64,000 nucleotides of DNA from Lingula anatina (GCF_001039355.2 NW_019776091.1:105456-169455); one strand, 5' to 3'. Shown: positions 1 through 13,991, counted from the first letter of the stretch. Notes: generated from the letters alone by a model not told the origin. Numbers and translations are program-made.

Positions 1-1713
1 CATGTTAAATTACTGCAATGGATAACATGCTGTAAAACCTGTAAAACAACAAACCTATATTCGTGGTAATAAAAAAGCGAAATTCTTATTTTCCTTCTTT
101 CTTTTCTGGGTATCGTCACCACAGTAGATATGTCTCTGGGGAATAGCGTAATTGGCATCATTAGAGTCCGATGTCATTTCTATATCGTGACAAGCACAGT
201 TCTACATCTGACATCCGTCTCATTGTGCGAGATTGAGATCAATGCCTTTTCATCGTCCTCCCCGCGTTTAGCGTGTAGTCTCCATTTTTCTGTAAATGAG
301 AATAAAACCTATCCCTTAGCGCGTGTCAATTATGTGAATATATATATGTGGGAGTCTCATGGAGACATATGTTGCTGTATTTCTTTAATCACGCTTTTAA
401 ACCACATCTAATAAAACAATTGTGCATTGTTTGGTGTGGTGTTTTTGTGCGTGTCGACATACTAGTGACCCCCTTTTCATGGTGGAAATGTCAGCGGCAA
501 ATATTGCTATATAAATTCCTGTTTAATATAAAAAATAATTAGAACTCCAAATGAGAAAATTGGACACAAAGGTGTAAAAAACAGAACAGGAGTAGGGATG
601 TAGTCGACCCACGAAACGCGTCTTTACAGTACCTGAAATATTAACATGAAAAATATGATTTATCAAGACTGGATTTAGACACACCTTAGTATCAATTCAC
701 GAATCCTGTTTTACGTACCAACGCTGACTAATTTAATTAAAAATTATCACAATATCCGACGACTTCCGCCTGGTGATTGGTTAAAATGATTCTCCTCTCT
801 CTGTCACTTGTTGCTGCAAACTTAGGAGCACGCCACGACAGGAACTAATCAAGTGGATGAAAAATTCATTACAAAGGACCGGCATCATCCCAAAGCAAGT
901 AATATGATTGCAGTTGAATTATCGACTCTAATACTGAATATTGCAGATAGCATATTAATTCAATTAAGTTAATAAAGAATAGATTTCTCAGAAGTGGGTC
1001 TTTTTAATCATTTGGAAAGGCATCTCAATTACATCTCCTAAAGCATGCGCTTCTTTAATTACACTAACAGGATATTTATATAAAGAGAGCTTTTGATAAA
1101 ACACTTAGATCAATACCTGCCTTTTCTTTGGTTTTTTGAGTTATTTTTCCTAATTGTTGCAAGATTTTATTTTCTAAGAAATAATCATTATAACTAATTG
1201 AATAATTGTCTTAATATTCGCTATTCCTGTTGCTTTGTCTTCTGTAGAGGAAACATCAAAACGGTGCAAAATAGAAATTAATAGCACGTGTTCTTGAAGT
1301 AAAGTGGATATGTGTTATCTAAAATTAAGATGATGCATTATTTTCTATCATCAGATTTTGCCAATCCTACAGAGGACTCGTTATTTTAAAGAAGATATTG
1401 CGTCCAAAATGAGCCTTGCTCTTTAATGAAATATCATATGTATACCCCACCTCCTCAATAAATAAATAAATAACATAAAATAACATAAAAAGGATGAAAT
1501 GCTTTGATAGTCTCATGAATAGGTTTGCTTATTAGTTTTGATTACAAAGGAAACAAATTATAAAACGTAAGTGCACACTCTATTCAGTCAACGGTACCTA
1601 TGGAACTCGGGATGGGGGGGAAGAGATGAAATATGAATGATAAAAATACGCATTGGTATGTTTAAGTTCGTCATACTAAGTAACATTCATTAAAACAATG
1701 ACACTTGGAAAGC

Positions 1714-1738
1714 AAAAAAAAAAAAAAAAAAAAAAAAA
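1714..1738 (+). repeat. Poly(A) tract
   Basis: An uninterrupted run of about 25 A. No target-site duplication or upstream retroelement sequence is obvious, so a retroposon tail cannot be claimed. Confidence 0.9.
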
Positions 1739-2353
1739 TCCGGACGCTTTCAATCAGCAAAATTTGTAACAAATACGTTTTTGTACGCATGAATCATTTT
1801 GCTGTTAATCATCAACTGCTTAAGAGACGCTGTAAGTATCGGGACGAGCATCTTTTTGGTGAATGTAACAGCTATCATTGTATATGGCCATATTTATTCT
1901 TCCAGTGATGAACTGTCCTGACAGCTAGTTAACAAGAAGAAGCAAATCATCTCACTGGTCTGATGTGACGGTCACCTGAGATCACTGACCTGTAGGTCTC
2001 CCAGAAATTTTACGAAATCTATTCTTACGAGTCCGGCGCAAGAGTATTATAAAACTTTCTGCATTCATAAACTCATTTCATTCAAAATCATTATTAATGA
2101 TGTAAAACAATGTATTTTATTCATCATCGCAAAGGTTGCAAACCAGGCGACCAGATACGTATGAGTCCTTCCACCTCATGTCGCCTTCTTTTCGCCTTTC
2201 TGAATCCATGACGTCACAAATATCGCTACAAATATCGCACCCGCTGCCGACACGGTGCACTGGTAGTCTATTACAAAATTTTTGCTTGGCACATTTAATT
2301 TTGCTTATTTTTAGAAGCCCCTTTTGTACACTGTTTTAGAAGCCTCTGATATC

Positions 2354-2366
2354 GGGGGGGGGGGGG
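2354..2366 (+). repeat. Poly(G) tract
   Basis: A run of 13 G, able to stack into G-quadruplex structures and prone to length errors in sequencing. Confidence 0.85.
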
Positions 2367-2600
2367 TACAAAATACGAAGCAAAAAGTTGTCTCTCAAAG
2401 GTTCAAGTTTAATTAATTTTCTGGGAAAAAATACACAACAATTGAGTAAAATCTATCAGAAAAGAGAGTTGTTTTCCAAGGGAACAAACACTGTCTGTAA
2501 AGGTAAAATTACTGTGTAATAAAACGTGTGGAATGTTTATGTGACTTTATTTTTCAGTTTTATCCAACAAGTGAAATATCTGGCCATACATGTACCCCAC

Positions 2601-2774
2601 CTTTCCACGCAGGCTATTGCTGGACTTTTCCACGCAGGCTATTGCTGGACCTTTCCACGCAGGCTATTGCTGGACCTTTCCACGCAGGCTATTGCTGGAC
2701 CTTTCCACGCAGGCTATTGCTGGACCTTTCCACGCAGGCTATTGCTGGACCTTTCCACGCAGGCTATTGCTGGA
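2601..2774 (+). repeat. 25-bp minisatellite, seven copies
   Basis: Seven consecutive copies of a 25-bp unit begin at 2601, 2626, 2651, 2676, 2701, 2726 and 2751; the core reads CCACGCAGGCTATTGCTGG. Copies are nearly identical: the first two differ by one base near the junction and the last runs into unrelated sequence after TGGA. Because 25 is not a multiple of 3 and the unit lacks stop codons in all forward frames, the array stays open in three frames and creates spurious long reading frames. The near-identity points to recent expansion. Confidence 0.95.
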
Positions 2775-5700
2775 TATACATGTTATTATAACGTGAAGAA
2801 GCTCGCCCGGGAGTTGCTGTTCATCTTATTGCGGCCCCTCCCTCCATCTACGAAGATACTCAAGCACATGCACACACACACGCAGTCGCGCTCACACAAA
2901 AAAAGTGACGACACACACGCACGCCCACGCACAAAGCCACAAACACTAATTCAGAAACAACAATGTAGCCTGCGACAGGTGTGTCCGATGTTTTTCCGGT
3001 CTGATTTCCACAAAGTCCAAAACCCACCGTGCTCAAAAAGCATGTTTGTGACAGAAAAAAGATACGATCTTTCCGGGTGCCGCTGACAGGTAGTAATTAC
3101 AAGGTAATAGGATTGGCAGAATGCGGTATCCCTGCACGTGTCGTGTGATGTTCGAAGTAATCTCAATGACAGGCAATGTCTGAAGGTAATGGAAAATAGC
3201 ATCTTACCAAATCTTAATTTGCTCATATCGAACTCCTGGCGTGCCGCCTTCTCGGGCACACGTATAATATTGAGTTGAGGATTGGTTTTCACAAAGGTAA
3301 TGCTTGGAGATAAGAATTTTGAAAAATGTTCCAGTATTCAGGGAAAGTGCAATTTTACACGAAAGGATGGAAAATTAAAATTGAATAAAATAACTGTTAT
3401 CATAGCATTTTCAATTTTGTTTTTATTAATGATTTAATATAAGTTAAGGACTTATAGACCATCAAAGCAGCCGTCATATTTACACCTCCTTTAAGGACTC
3501 TTTTGACTGCACATTTTAATGCTTGAGTATATAATAACACTAAATATCAGCTCGGAGCTTTCAGATACGTATAATAAAACCCCCTCCCGATCAAAATAAT
3601 CTTTAAATTACTAGCTTTTTCTGCGTTTAACTTCACATTATTGGGTAACTGGGATTTTGTCTTCTCGTAAGTCCTGTGTTGAATGAAGAGACAGAGCGCC
3701 ACCTGCCCCCTCACCCTCCGTAATAAAAAGAGGTATTTGACTTCCCAAGATAGCCCGAAGTGACCTTCTCTAGCACGCCGAGATTGGTGAGGGCAGATGC
3801 ACGTGAAACGGAGCCTCGTTTTATTAGCGTTGACAGTTGTAGATTTCACGTAATCTGATGCAAAATGGAAAGCGGAATAGGGAAACAGAAAAATGTTATT
3901 TTAGAAATCTTAGATTAGGCAAGTAATTTTGTTCGATGTCACTGCTGATAGTTTCTGAAGCAGAAGATATTTCCTGTACGGCTGACTGAACGCGTTGGGT
4001 CTGATTACTCTGGTAGGATATTATCTGCCTCTTTCATTGTAACTCCCCCGAAGTAAAAAAAGAAATATAAGAATGAAATACAAAATAAAAGAAAAGAAAA
4101 AAAGAAAAAGACACAAACAAACAGTAGAACAAAAATAACAAAAACAAAAAGGAACCTTGTTTACATAATGCATTTAAATGTTAAACAGCGGAATAATTTT
4201 AGTGTATCTTTAGTGGCACTGAGCACGGTAAATATAACATTTGCTACGCCTTGTTTATAGCTTGAGACGATTACAGTAAATCATTGCTAAATGTTCATCT
4301 TCCAGGAATCAGATGTAGTGCATCTGAAAACATAAAGAGCGTGTAATGTGAAAATGTTAAAAAGTAACGCCTGATGTCTTTTCAAATATTTCTATAAGAC
4401 CTGCATTTCAGAAACGAAAGTACATTCCCGCGAACGCATTAGGACCTAATTTTGAAATGCCATTTGAAACGAGAATACAAGATCGCTACACTCATTAGCT
4501 TTCAAAATAACTGAGGTAAAACAACGCCACACCTAGTCGCTTAGAACCGGCGAAAAAAGTTTACTCTCATCGACCTCGGAGCTGCAACCCTTAAAACAAA
4601 AGCAGATTAGTCTCTTTAACCCCGCGAACGCAGCCTACGTTGGAGCTTTAAATTTACATTTTCCAAGAAAACAATAATGGCAAACCTTAAGGCTTCCGCT
4701 CTTTCTACAGGTTTAGTTGGTTTAAAGATAAGTCTGCTAATGAGGAACACTAAAAAGCTCAATTTATCGTGTCTAATGCCTTTGCCAAGGCGCTCTGCAA
4801 GGGTGCGGATATTTTAAAGTTCCGATATCAAAATAAATTCAATTTTAATGACCGGTATTAATGAACATAATTGGCCTGATCAAACCGATGAGCCGATATT
4901 GTTTGTCAAGATAGTTCTACCGAGCTCAATTAACCTGAAGTCAAGTTTAGCAATGCGGCTACTAATAGGTTTTATTTAATTAAGATACCGGACTGACGTC
5001 AAGAAGAGATGTAGAGATTTATAAACGTGTATTAATTACAGTTAAATATGTCACAGCGGGGGAAGTGAATTAACGTACAATTTCTAACGAGAACACGGAA
5101 AAAGTTAGAATCGATAAGAACTTTCGTAAAATAGTTTAGGAAAAATAGGTTCACACTATATTTAGGAATTAGTTGAGAATTAAAGGTAATAGTTGAGTTT
5201 CAAGTTTATTTTCGTTGAAAATCATATGAAAGTAGTTAAAAATTATATGAAATGATATGTAAAAAGTATATTGATAATGTCTCATAAAACATCATATAGC
5301 GAGCATATGAAATAATATTTAATTAATTTATTCACTTGTTTGCTTCAAATGAATCCAATGAAATATCCGGGCTCACTTACTCCCAACTGTTTTCTATTAA
5401 TAAATATCTACGAAATACTGGAAATGTACACATTGATTGAGATATTGAATGTTTGCACCTCTGAGTTGTTGTAGCCATAAACTTGGGTTTCAGATTTTTT
5501 CACACAAAGCTACCCTATGCTCACGGGGTGTTGAAAGAAGGCGTTGACGTGAAACGTGCCTCGTTGTTAAAAGAATGGCTGTATGAAATCTGACCAAAAG
5601 AATAAGACATTAATCACAGGGATTTAATTAGGGCGGAGGACTGACGCGGAGGTCACGCGCCACTGTACACAAAGAGGTCCTTTTACCTTTGATACATTTG

Positions 5701-6444
5701 ATTGGGAATTAAGGAGACAGAATACCGCATGAATTGGTTATTCCTGGCATATCTCGTTAAAGCTGAGCGACTTCCCCTTTTTTATTACTTGAATTTTTGG
5801 ATAATAACTTGAAATTGTTTCTTAAAATTGCTGTTTTTTCCATTAGCAGAAAGGCGTCAACATTCGTCTGCTAAAAATATTGCAATACAATTAGAGCACA
5901 ATAAAATCATACTAAGCTTTGTCCTTTATTATGATGATCACATATTTCTAATCTTACAACCCACGTGCAATTTTTTTGGCACAAATAAATATATAGTTAT
6001 TAAATAATGGTGATCATTGGTTTTATTTGAATGAATTTTTGGGAATTTAAGAATAAATTCCTCACTAGCGCGTAACTGACTTGGACGCATCCACTGCATT
6101 CTTTTCACGTCATAGAAACACCTGCGTCAGATTTTACGTAATACAGCTCTTACGAACCAGAATATACTTCTTAATACCGACATCAATACCACTGTTCAAC
6201 ATTGAGTGGGTTTATATTTTAATGAGAAAAAGTCTCCTGTCATAGAAATGCTATAGACGGCACTCACGGGTGGCCCAAAGTTTAATTGAAAAATTATATA
6301 ATGATACCCATTATAACGCCACGCGTTTCATTTCTTTCATTCGATAATGAGATGGTTGTATCGATTTTGACAAGACGCTAACAAGAAAGATGAGAGAATC
6401 CGACACTGTAATACACGTACAGGAAACCTGGACCCATTGAATAC

Positions 6445-6445
<1 letters not shown>

Positions 6446-6488
<43 letters not shown>
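6446..6488 (+). repeat. (TAA)n microsatellite
   Basis: About 14 uninterrupted copies of the trinucleotide. Confidence 0.95.
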
Positions 6489-7025
6489 TTCTTAAAACGA
6501 CAATTTTGGTGACTAAAATATAAATATAAATTATAAAAGAACGATTTTTTATGGGTAATCAGACCACAGCTTGGGAATGGCATTTTAAGAGTTATAAATT
6601 AAAACACTGTATTGGCGGAAACCCGTTATTAACTGTGATTCCTCGCTAAGAATTCAAAATAGTAGCATCCGGTAACTTGCGAGCGCTACCGTTGCGCTTC
6701 AACTAGCAGTAACTGCAGAATAAAGCAATTAAATTAAAAATGATTACTGGGAAATCATAAGCATTAGAAATTAAGAGCAATCTCAGGAAATCGGAAATTA
6801 GTGCTTTTGATAAACACCCTATTTTAAGCCCACTGTTTCATTTCAATTCCGTTCTCTATTTATGTGCATGATAATTAAATGTAATTGCAGTAGAAAGATG
6901 AAATTATTAAAATCATACCCAACTAGTTGCATTAGAAAGGTGAAATTATTAAAATCATTCCTAACTTTAGGCAAGCAAAATATGATAGATGATAGAAGAA
7001 GTGATGGACTGCCGGACAGGTAACT

Positions 7026-7065
7026 AGACAGACAGGCAGACAGACAGAGAGACAGACAGACAGAC
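7026..7065 (+). repeat. (GACA)n microsatellite
   Basis: An imperfect tetranucleotide array of about ten units, with GGCA and GAGA variants. Confidence 0.9.
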
Positions 7066-10000
7066 GGGATGGATAAATGAATAAGTGAAAGAAGTAATCT
7101 AACAGTTTGATAAGTGAATAGATAAATCGCGCTACCGTTTTTTTCATCTTTGCGATCTCATTAATAGATACGCTTAAACTAAAGGGAACCGTTTTCCCAT
7201 TGGCTGTGGGTAGAAAACATGGGCAGGTGTCTTAGCGCTAACTCGACCCTATTCTGAGATGATGTGTATGAAAATAAAACTAAAAACCTCGACTTTTTAA
7301 AGGAATACAGAATAACGCAGTTGGTTATCGAGATAAAAAAACCTAACTGATCGAGGAAGAGATCAATGTAAGCATTTCAAAAGAGTTATCAGATAGATCA
7401 AGGAAAAAGCCAAAATTTTTTTTTTTTTTTTTTTTTGCGCACGTGCTCCATCAGAAGAGAACATCATGTCGCCCTAATTGACGGAGCGCGGAGAACGAAG
7501 ACGTTCGATTTTCAGTTTAATGAGTCGATGCCGTGCTCTCGCCATTCCATCATACGTCTGGTCGACTGACAGCAGTTGGTTAATTGGATGAAGTACAAGT
7601 TATTCCCTTTGAGATGATAGAAAATGAAATGTACAACATGTTTTTGGAAGGGACCAGCTGAACATTAATTTTTTTAAGGTTAAAAAGTCTAGAAATAGAC
7701 AGACATTGGTATTTTTTTCAATGCCGTGATGCCATATGGTTATCATCGCTCTCACGTGTCATTAGGCACGCGGTCGGGTCTTTGAGGAGATCACAGATCG
7801 TTTCTTTACTACCACCTATCCTTTTATATCTTTACACATAGCTTATGCTGTGAAGAAGTTGTTTACCTGTGCGTGAGTTTCTATTAATGTATTTGTTAAA
7901 CGGTCTATTTTCTTTCTTTCCTTTGACAGCAAGATATTTATGATTAGAAGGGTCGCAAAGTGTCACTGAAAAACCGAAACAGATAAAATATTGCTCTCCA
8001 CATAATTTGTGAATGAAAAAAGAACCATGAATGACAACGTATGTATAGAACACATATGACAGTCTTAATGTGTCGGTGTATCTCGGGATATCTCTGTTAC
8101 ATAAAACACAATAATATAGCATTCTCCCGGCAGTAAAAACAAGACTGAGTCGTGTTTGAGAGCGTGTTTGCAATGTTCAACAAGTGTTCAAAACATTTAG
8201 TAGTTTGCATGTCTGAGACTGACTGGACCATAGAAACAGATACGTATAGCGTTTTGGTAATTTTTTTTTAATTAATCGCTTTTAGGACGCATTTTCGTAC
8301 GTATGTTTTCAAACTTTTTAAAAGAAAAACGTCTTTTTTACAAACTCGAAACAGCGGACTGGTTATTCATAAGGAATAATTATTAATTATCTCGTTCTTT
8401 ATTAAAATTAAGAAATAACAAACGGCTTTAAGACACATTTAACTAATTCACTATGGACAATTTTCGAAAACATGAACATGTTTTAAATAACTTCGAAATA
8501 ATTTGAACCGGCGTTTCTAAACACAGCAAACATCTCAAATTTAATTTACAATTTGCTTAAACAACGACTTCGAAAGGTCAAACGATTACAAATAATGTAA
8601 GTCATTCCTAGACAATACAACTTTCAGGTCAAGAACGCAAACGCTGTAAGCTTTTATTTAATCGTCTTGGAACGTAAACAGTACGTGAAAATCCACAATT
8701 GAACTATATTGGGCTGTGTGGAAATTCAATTTATCTAATGGTCATAACGTTGCCCAAGTCTCTGTTAACTTTGGAAACAAATATCACTATTAGTTCCTCC
8801 TCTTTCTTTCCTCTTCTCCTTGGGGCTATCTGTCCCGCCGGTCACGTGATACGACCAACCAGAGGGCTGTAATTGAAAAGCAACTTTTTAAGTAACATTT
8901 AACACATACAATTGAGAAATTGAGAGCCTAAGTGATGTTTATTTTGCCCAATTGTTGCGTTTTATTAGCGAGATCTGCTGTCTAAACGTGACAAAAGAAT
9001 TATTTGCAATCCATCCCGGTTGCAAGACACAGCAGTACTGTTCTATTTAATCGATGCTCCGCCCGGACAATTCCGAGTTGATGTTATCAGCCCAAGTCAA
9101 ATAGATACATTTTGATACATTTGTTAAATAAAATGCAGAATAAATTGACCAATAATACTGTTTTTCAAACGCTGAAAGAGTTTATTTAATCCACTGACCA
9201 CATCAAGGAGTTTGCCCTCCCGTGGTCTTTGGATAAACTACACCAAATATTGTTCCATCCATGTCGAACTAACTTTGTATTGTGGCTCTCTGTAGTGTAT
9301 GTTGAGATTTATTAAACATGACTATGGCTTGGCGCCTGTCCGTGTTATTTAAGTCAAATAAGCAAAAAGTCGATGAAAACTCGATCTTATGTGAGTGTCT
9401 TGACCTTGGGTGATTCAAATTAACACTCTACTAACTATTTGGCTTAACGTACTCATTTAAGAATCATTAGGGAGCACCATAGAAAATTCTTGTACATTTT
9501 AACTCTATTGCATTGAACTATAAAATTGTAAAGTGTATTTTCTTTGTATTTTTATTTCCGAAGTGAATTGCGCTAAAAGGAAAAAGTGTTGAAATTGATA
9601 GAAAAAAAAACAAGTATCATTTAAAAAATATTGCCGAAGAAAAGTTAGCATATATGTATATACAATCACTTAATGCTTGTAAAAAACACTGAAAACATTT
9701 TAACGCAACAAGTCTTCTGTAAAGGGAACGACTTTCGATGGAGAGAAAAAGTGAAGAAGAAACAAAATGATAGAAGGAAAATCATTTTAGTTAAAGGACA
9801 ATGCGGTAAGAACAAAATGGCAGAAGTTCAGACGGCAAACTTATATTTTTATCTGTAATCTCTTTCATTACAGCTCGTCAATAAACGAAGGTGTGTTATC
9901 TAAAGAAAAATTATCACCAAACACTAAGTCTTTTTTACTCCACTGTCCAGAACCTAAATTTGGGAAAATAGCTTGAGAGAAATGTCGTCTGCCTCGGTGA

Positions 10001-12291
10001 GTGTCATGTAGACACTAGTGAAGGCATATTTGCTCTTTCTCATTTTGCATTTATCATTATTTCATTCGTCATGACTAGAAAAATTATTTCGTATTTTGGA
10101 TAGACTTAATAAGTTTCTAACTTTTGTCTATCACAATTTCAAAAGCTACGGTGAGACCAATGGATGAATTGTTTTTGGTGTTCTAATTCCATTTAGGTTG
10201 GAGGTAAAGGTTTTCTTGCTCTGTCATTTTTGCTTTAAATTCCTCAATCTTTTTCTCCACTATGCCAATATTCTAAATTTAGTTGTCGTGTAAAGAATTA
10301 ACTTGTAAAATTTGGGAAACATTGTGATATAGAATTTAGTTAGTTATAAGATATGAGCATTTAAACATTATGATGCAAAATTCTTAGAGTAGTATGGTGT
10401 CAAAGAACTGATATACATATAACTATGTGTCGTGACTCCCCTCACTCTAGGAAAACTACTTTCGTTCAGGAAAATGATCGACTGTATTATCTGGTATCAT
10501 TAAAACAAACCTTCAATTTTGATTAACACAAACTATAAATCATACAGCGTATTATAAATGAGGTGCAGGTCATAAATCAAACCTTTATGAGCAACGAAAA
10601 CTTAGGGCGTTTTCATAGACAAAATCACAACGTTTTAGTTTGGGAGGGGTGGTGGGCAGGGGGGGGGTGGCAGGCCATGGTCAATATGCCTGTTCCGGTC
10701 ATCAGAAAGGGCTTCGGTCAGCCATTGTTTTGATGACCCTACAGAAGTGATTGAAGCAAGGGGTCAGTTCCGTGTAGGGTCATTGTTGTTTGGAACAGCG
10801 GGGCGCTGGTCAAGGCGATGACAACAGACCGAGAGCTCTTAAGGAATTCCACGTGTCTCCTACATCATTATACACGCTCCGCGCACCTGTCACTGTGAGA
10901 GTGGCCGTAGACTGAAGCAATACAATTCTAAATAATATAAATCAAACTGTATTAAAAACAATATGATAATGATTACATTGTTTAAAACACATTTTGTGGA
11001 ATCAAAATTAAAAACCATGACATCACAATTTGTGGTGAATAAACGTTGTAAAACTGTGGGTGGGGTACAATGTCTTTATAGCGGCAATAGTTGGTGAATG
11101 ATTATCAAAATACACATTCGGTCGGAAGAAATATCAATGCACGCAGCGTGAAAGAAAGTGCACCCGAAATAAACAAGAGAAACAGAAGGAGAGTTGCGAT
11201 GTCTTTGTTCTTATTTTAAGCAGGAGCCAAGCATTTAAAGCCGATAGAAACTTGGAGAAATGACTCAAAATTGGTAGTATCAGTCAATATTAATACTCTG
11301 GTAAGGTCGTGTTCCCGTGACATCCCCCCAGCGTGAAGGAGAAGAGCTCAAAACCAGTATGCAAACATAAAAACAGCTTTATATTCACCAAAGAACATAA
11401 TTAATAGCTAGTAGGTTAAACATCGTAATAAATAAGTAATTCGACTTTGATATGACAGATATCTACACTAAGTTGAATAATCATAAAAGGAATCGGAACA
11501 AATAAAGAGGCATCACAGTGATTCCTAAATTCGTTCGACTGGTTTAGCATTCCGGGCACATTATCTAGCTTAAGTTTCACAAAGATTTCAATGAGACAAA
11601 TGAAACTTGAGTAGGGCCATTGGCAAATGTTGCAGACATTATTGCAATAGAATTACATCAAATGTCGCAAAGAGAAGTCAGAAAGGTTAGGCAGTGATGA
11701 GGTGAGGGATCTCAACATACCCTGCGTGCTCTACGACCGAAAATACATGTATCATTATCTCTTCTAAGATTTCTGAAATTTGCGGGAAAAAATAATTGCA
11801 AGACTTGCAAAATGTCTCGGGCGCCTCACCAATACAAGACTAGATAATACCAGTACCACCCGCACTAACATATCCCTACCCTTACTTCTGCCGCATAAAG
11901 CTAGACTTGTTTTGTTTATCTTCAACCAATTATTTAATCGCCTATTCATTGCTTAAATTTATGATTCACTTATCTTTACTTTTATCTGGAGAGAAGGGAA
12001 GAAAAAGACAAAAAAAGGGAATAAAACGGCTTCCCCAGTCGTTCGATCTCGTCGAGTTAAATTGACCGAGGAAAAAAGACAAAACAAAAGCGACAGTTAT
12101 TCAGTGTTGTCGTCGTCTTGGGCTTAGCGTAAAACAACTGGTTTTAAGGCGTACACCTGCCGAACGTATTGTTAGCTTGTACACTGACCCGCAAACAGTA
12201 CATTATCTATTTTCTGTCTCACTGAAGGTTTTGTTCCTCTCTTAAGCGAGATCTGCTGAGACCGGCTGGATTTCGTTTTCTGATAGTTGGA

Positions 12292-12294
<3 letters not shown>

Positions 12295-12341
<47 letters not shown>
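12295..12341 (+). repeat. (AG)n microsatellite
   Basis: About 23 uninterrupted AG dinucleotides. On the minus strand this reads as a Ser-Leu run inside a meaningless open frame. Confidence 0.95.
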
Positions 12342-12344
<3 letters not shown>

Positions 12345-13528
12345 GAGTGGAAGAGGAAAAGATCGTGATTTGTGAGGTTGTGACAATATATCACACATAA
12401 CGAAAGAGAGGTGCCCTTTTTTCATATATTGAAATCATTCTAGATTTTTCTAGAATTTAAGCCCACCTATAAAGTGTATCATTTGAATGCTAAGGAGACT
12501 TGCGTGCAACTTTTGCTAGAAATGAGCTACAGGCAGGAGTCTACCGGCATCATTTGATCTACCTACCAGCATTCACAGGATCTGAAGCGAGATCACTGAA
12601 GAAAACTAACAAATATCAAATTATTTTAGCGTTTTTAAAGCGGTATACTAGATTCCCGAAGGTTCCATAAAGTAACAAGCAAATACCTTGATCAGATAAT
12701 AAACAATCAGCGCAGCTTTAAGCAGCCATCAGATAACCAGGACGCTTGCGTGTGGACCAGAGCCGCTTCAGTGGCGAGGTTTTTGGAAGGTGACACGTTT
12801 CTAGCTATTACAGTATGTCAACGCGTCGCCTGCTGAAAACCAAAACGCCTACCGCATCTAATAATCGAATAAAAGTTTGTCACATTTTTCTTACAAAGAA
12901 AAAAGAACAAGCAAAAGTGCAGAATCAATTATCCATTATTGTGGTGTCCCAGACTCAGTCAAAGCTCGACCTACGATGTATGAATATACAGCAATGTGTG
13001 TCTGTGTGGAAAGCTTTTGTTTCCGCAGTCACAACAATTTTTTTTTCTATTTTTGTGTTTTCTTGTTTTCTTTCTCTTTTCCTTTTCTTTTCTTTCTTTA
13101 TTATTATTATTATTTATTTTTTTTTTTTTGAAAATAATTTTATGCTAAATTTTACTGGTATGATAACCAAAAGGGCACAGGCAGCCTAATATCAGTATAA
13201 AACATGGAAACAAAAAAAAAAAACCTTGACCACACCTTTTTCCCCTGTGTTGATTACTTGTGTCACAAGGCGTATGTTTCTATCAATGCAAAACGGAAAA
13301 AAGGATCAAATAACCACAGCATGCAAATTAATTACTGTAATTTTACAATCCAAAAGTACGAAGGCATCATTTGTTATAAAGTGAATCAATTATAAACTAA
13401 TCAAAGTTCGAATAAATGTTATCAAAATGTCAAATTACCTATCACGAAATTGAAAACTATCACTCCCTCGAGATTTCTAGATTCAGAAAGAGAAAGAAAA
13501 GAAAGAAAATATCTTTTAGAGACTTGTG

Positions 13529-13556
13529 ATTGGTCGCTTTTCCAGCCTATATATAA
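13529..13556 (+). promoter_or_regulatory. Candidate distal promoter: inverted CCAAT plus TATA box
   Basis: ATTGG (CCAAT on the other strand) lies at 13529-13533 and TATATATAA at 13548-13556. A CpG-rich stretch follows directly on the right and ends in consensus splice donors, which suggests rightward transcription starting near 13580. TATA-like strings are common in AT-rich DNA, so the combination with the CpG-rich stretch and donors is the argument, not the TATA alone. It could serve a distal Lhx2/9 transcript, a non-coding RNA, or nothing. Confidence 0.35.
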
Positions 13557-13579
13557 CCATAACCCCAGCTGGCTTGAAT

Positions 13580-13991
13580 TAAAAACACCACATGCTTGTA
13601 GCGCAGTAACTTGTGTTGTCAAGTCTTGCGAAAGCTTCCCGCGGCTGAGAGAGACTTTTTCTTAGTTACCGACCTTAGAGCCCGACTCTTTCGAAGCGAG
13701 CGCAGGGTGTCAGCGGTTTTGGCAGGGTCGCGAGGCAGAATAATCTATGAAAGACCGACGGCGGATTAACGGGAAAAGGGAGGATCTTTGCGTTGGACGC
13801 CGTTGTCATCCAATTCACTGCACCTGGCTTCGAGTAGAAAGCCTGTTGCCGCATCACAGTGACACTGCGCACGCACGAGAAAGCAGTAGTGTTACACAAC
13901 GCTTCACGCGAAAAATATTGTCGCAGAACACTTTTGACGCTTCGGGCAGGTGAGCGGTGAGCTGTTGCTGTCAAAGAGAGCTCGACTGGAG
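13580..13991 (+). other. Candidate non-coding or 5'UTR first exon
   Basis: This CpG-rich block stands out from its AT-rich surroundings. It ends in two consensus splice donors, CAG|GTGAGC after 13949 and GAG|GTGAGT after 13991. A pyrimidine-rich acceptor ending TTTCAG lies at 14043, so the second donor and this acceptor would define a mini-intron of only 52 nt. An ATG at 13747 opens a frame that reaches the first donor. Spliced to the LIM1 exon of Lhx2/9 that frame would hit a stop at once, so it cannot be an N-terminal extension of that protein. A 5'UTR exon or a non-coding transcript fits better. No protein similarity is recognised. Confidence 0.3.

Larger units (their letters stand above)
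1..13500. other. Gene-poor left flank, no recognisable coding sequence
   Basis: Reading both strands I find no frame with a recognisable domain or a convincing chain of exons here. The sequence is AT-rich and carries simple repeats listed separately. Segments of more complex, less repetitive sequence, for example about 4430-5050, 8820-9150 and 10690-10890, could be regulatory DNA of the Lhx2/9 gene or of an unseen neighbour, but nothing in one sequence alone proves that. The longest open frame (around 2526-3086) is created by a 25-bp tandem repeat. Confidence 0.6.

Noticed and set aside
2526-3086. 186-codon plus-strand frame
   Set aside because: Its length comes from the stop-free 25-bp tandem repeat; the rest has no domain and no splice context.
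5688-9123. Shared word TTTGATACATTTG at 5688 and 9111
   Set aside because: Shared words of this length are expected many times within a 64-kb AT-rich sequence.
9982-9996. ATG plus four codons ending at a GTGAGT donor in phase 0, compatible with the LIM1 exon
   Set aside because: Only five codons, with no promoter element or CpG-rich context; much weaker than the exon at 32848.
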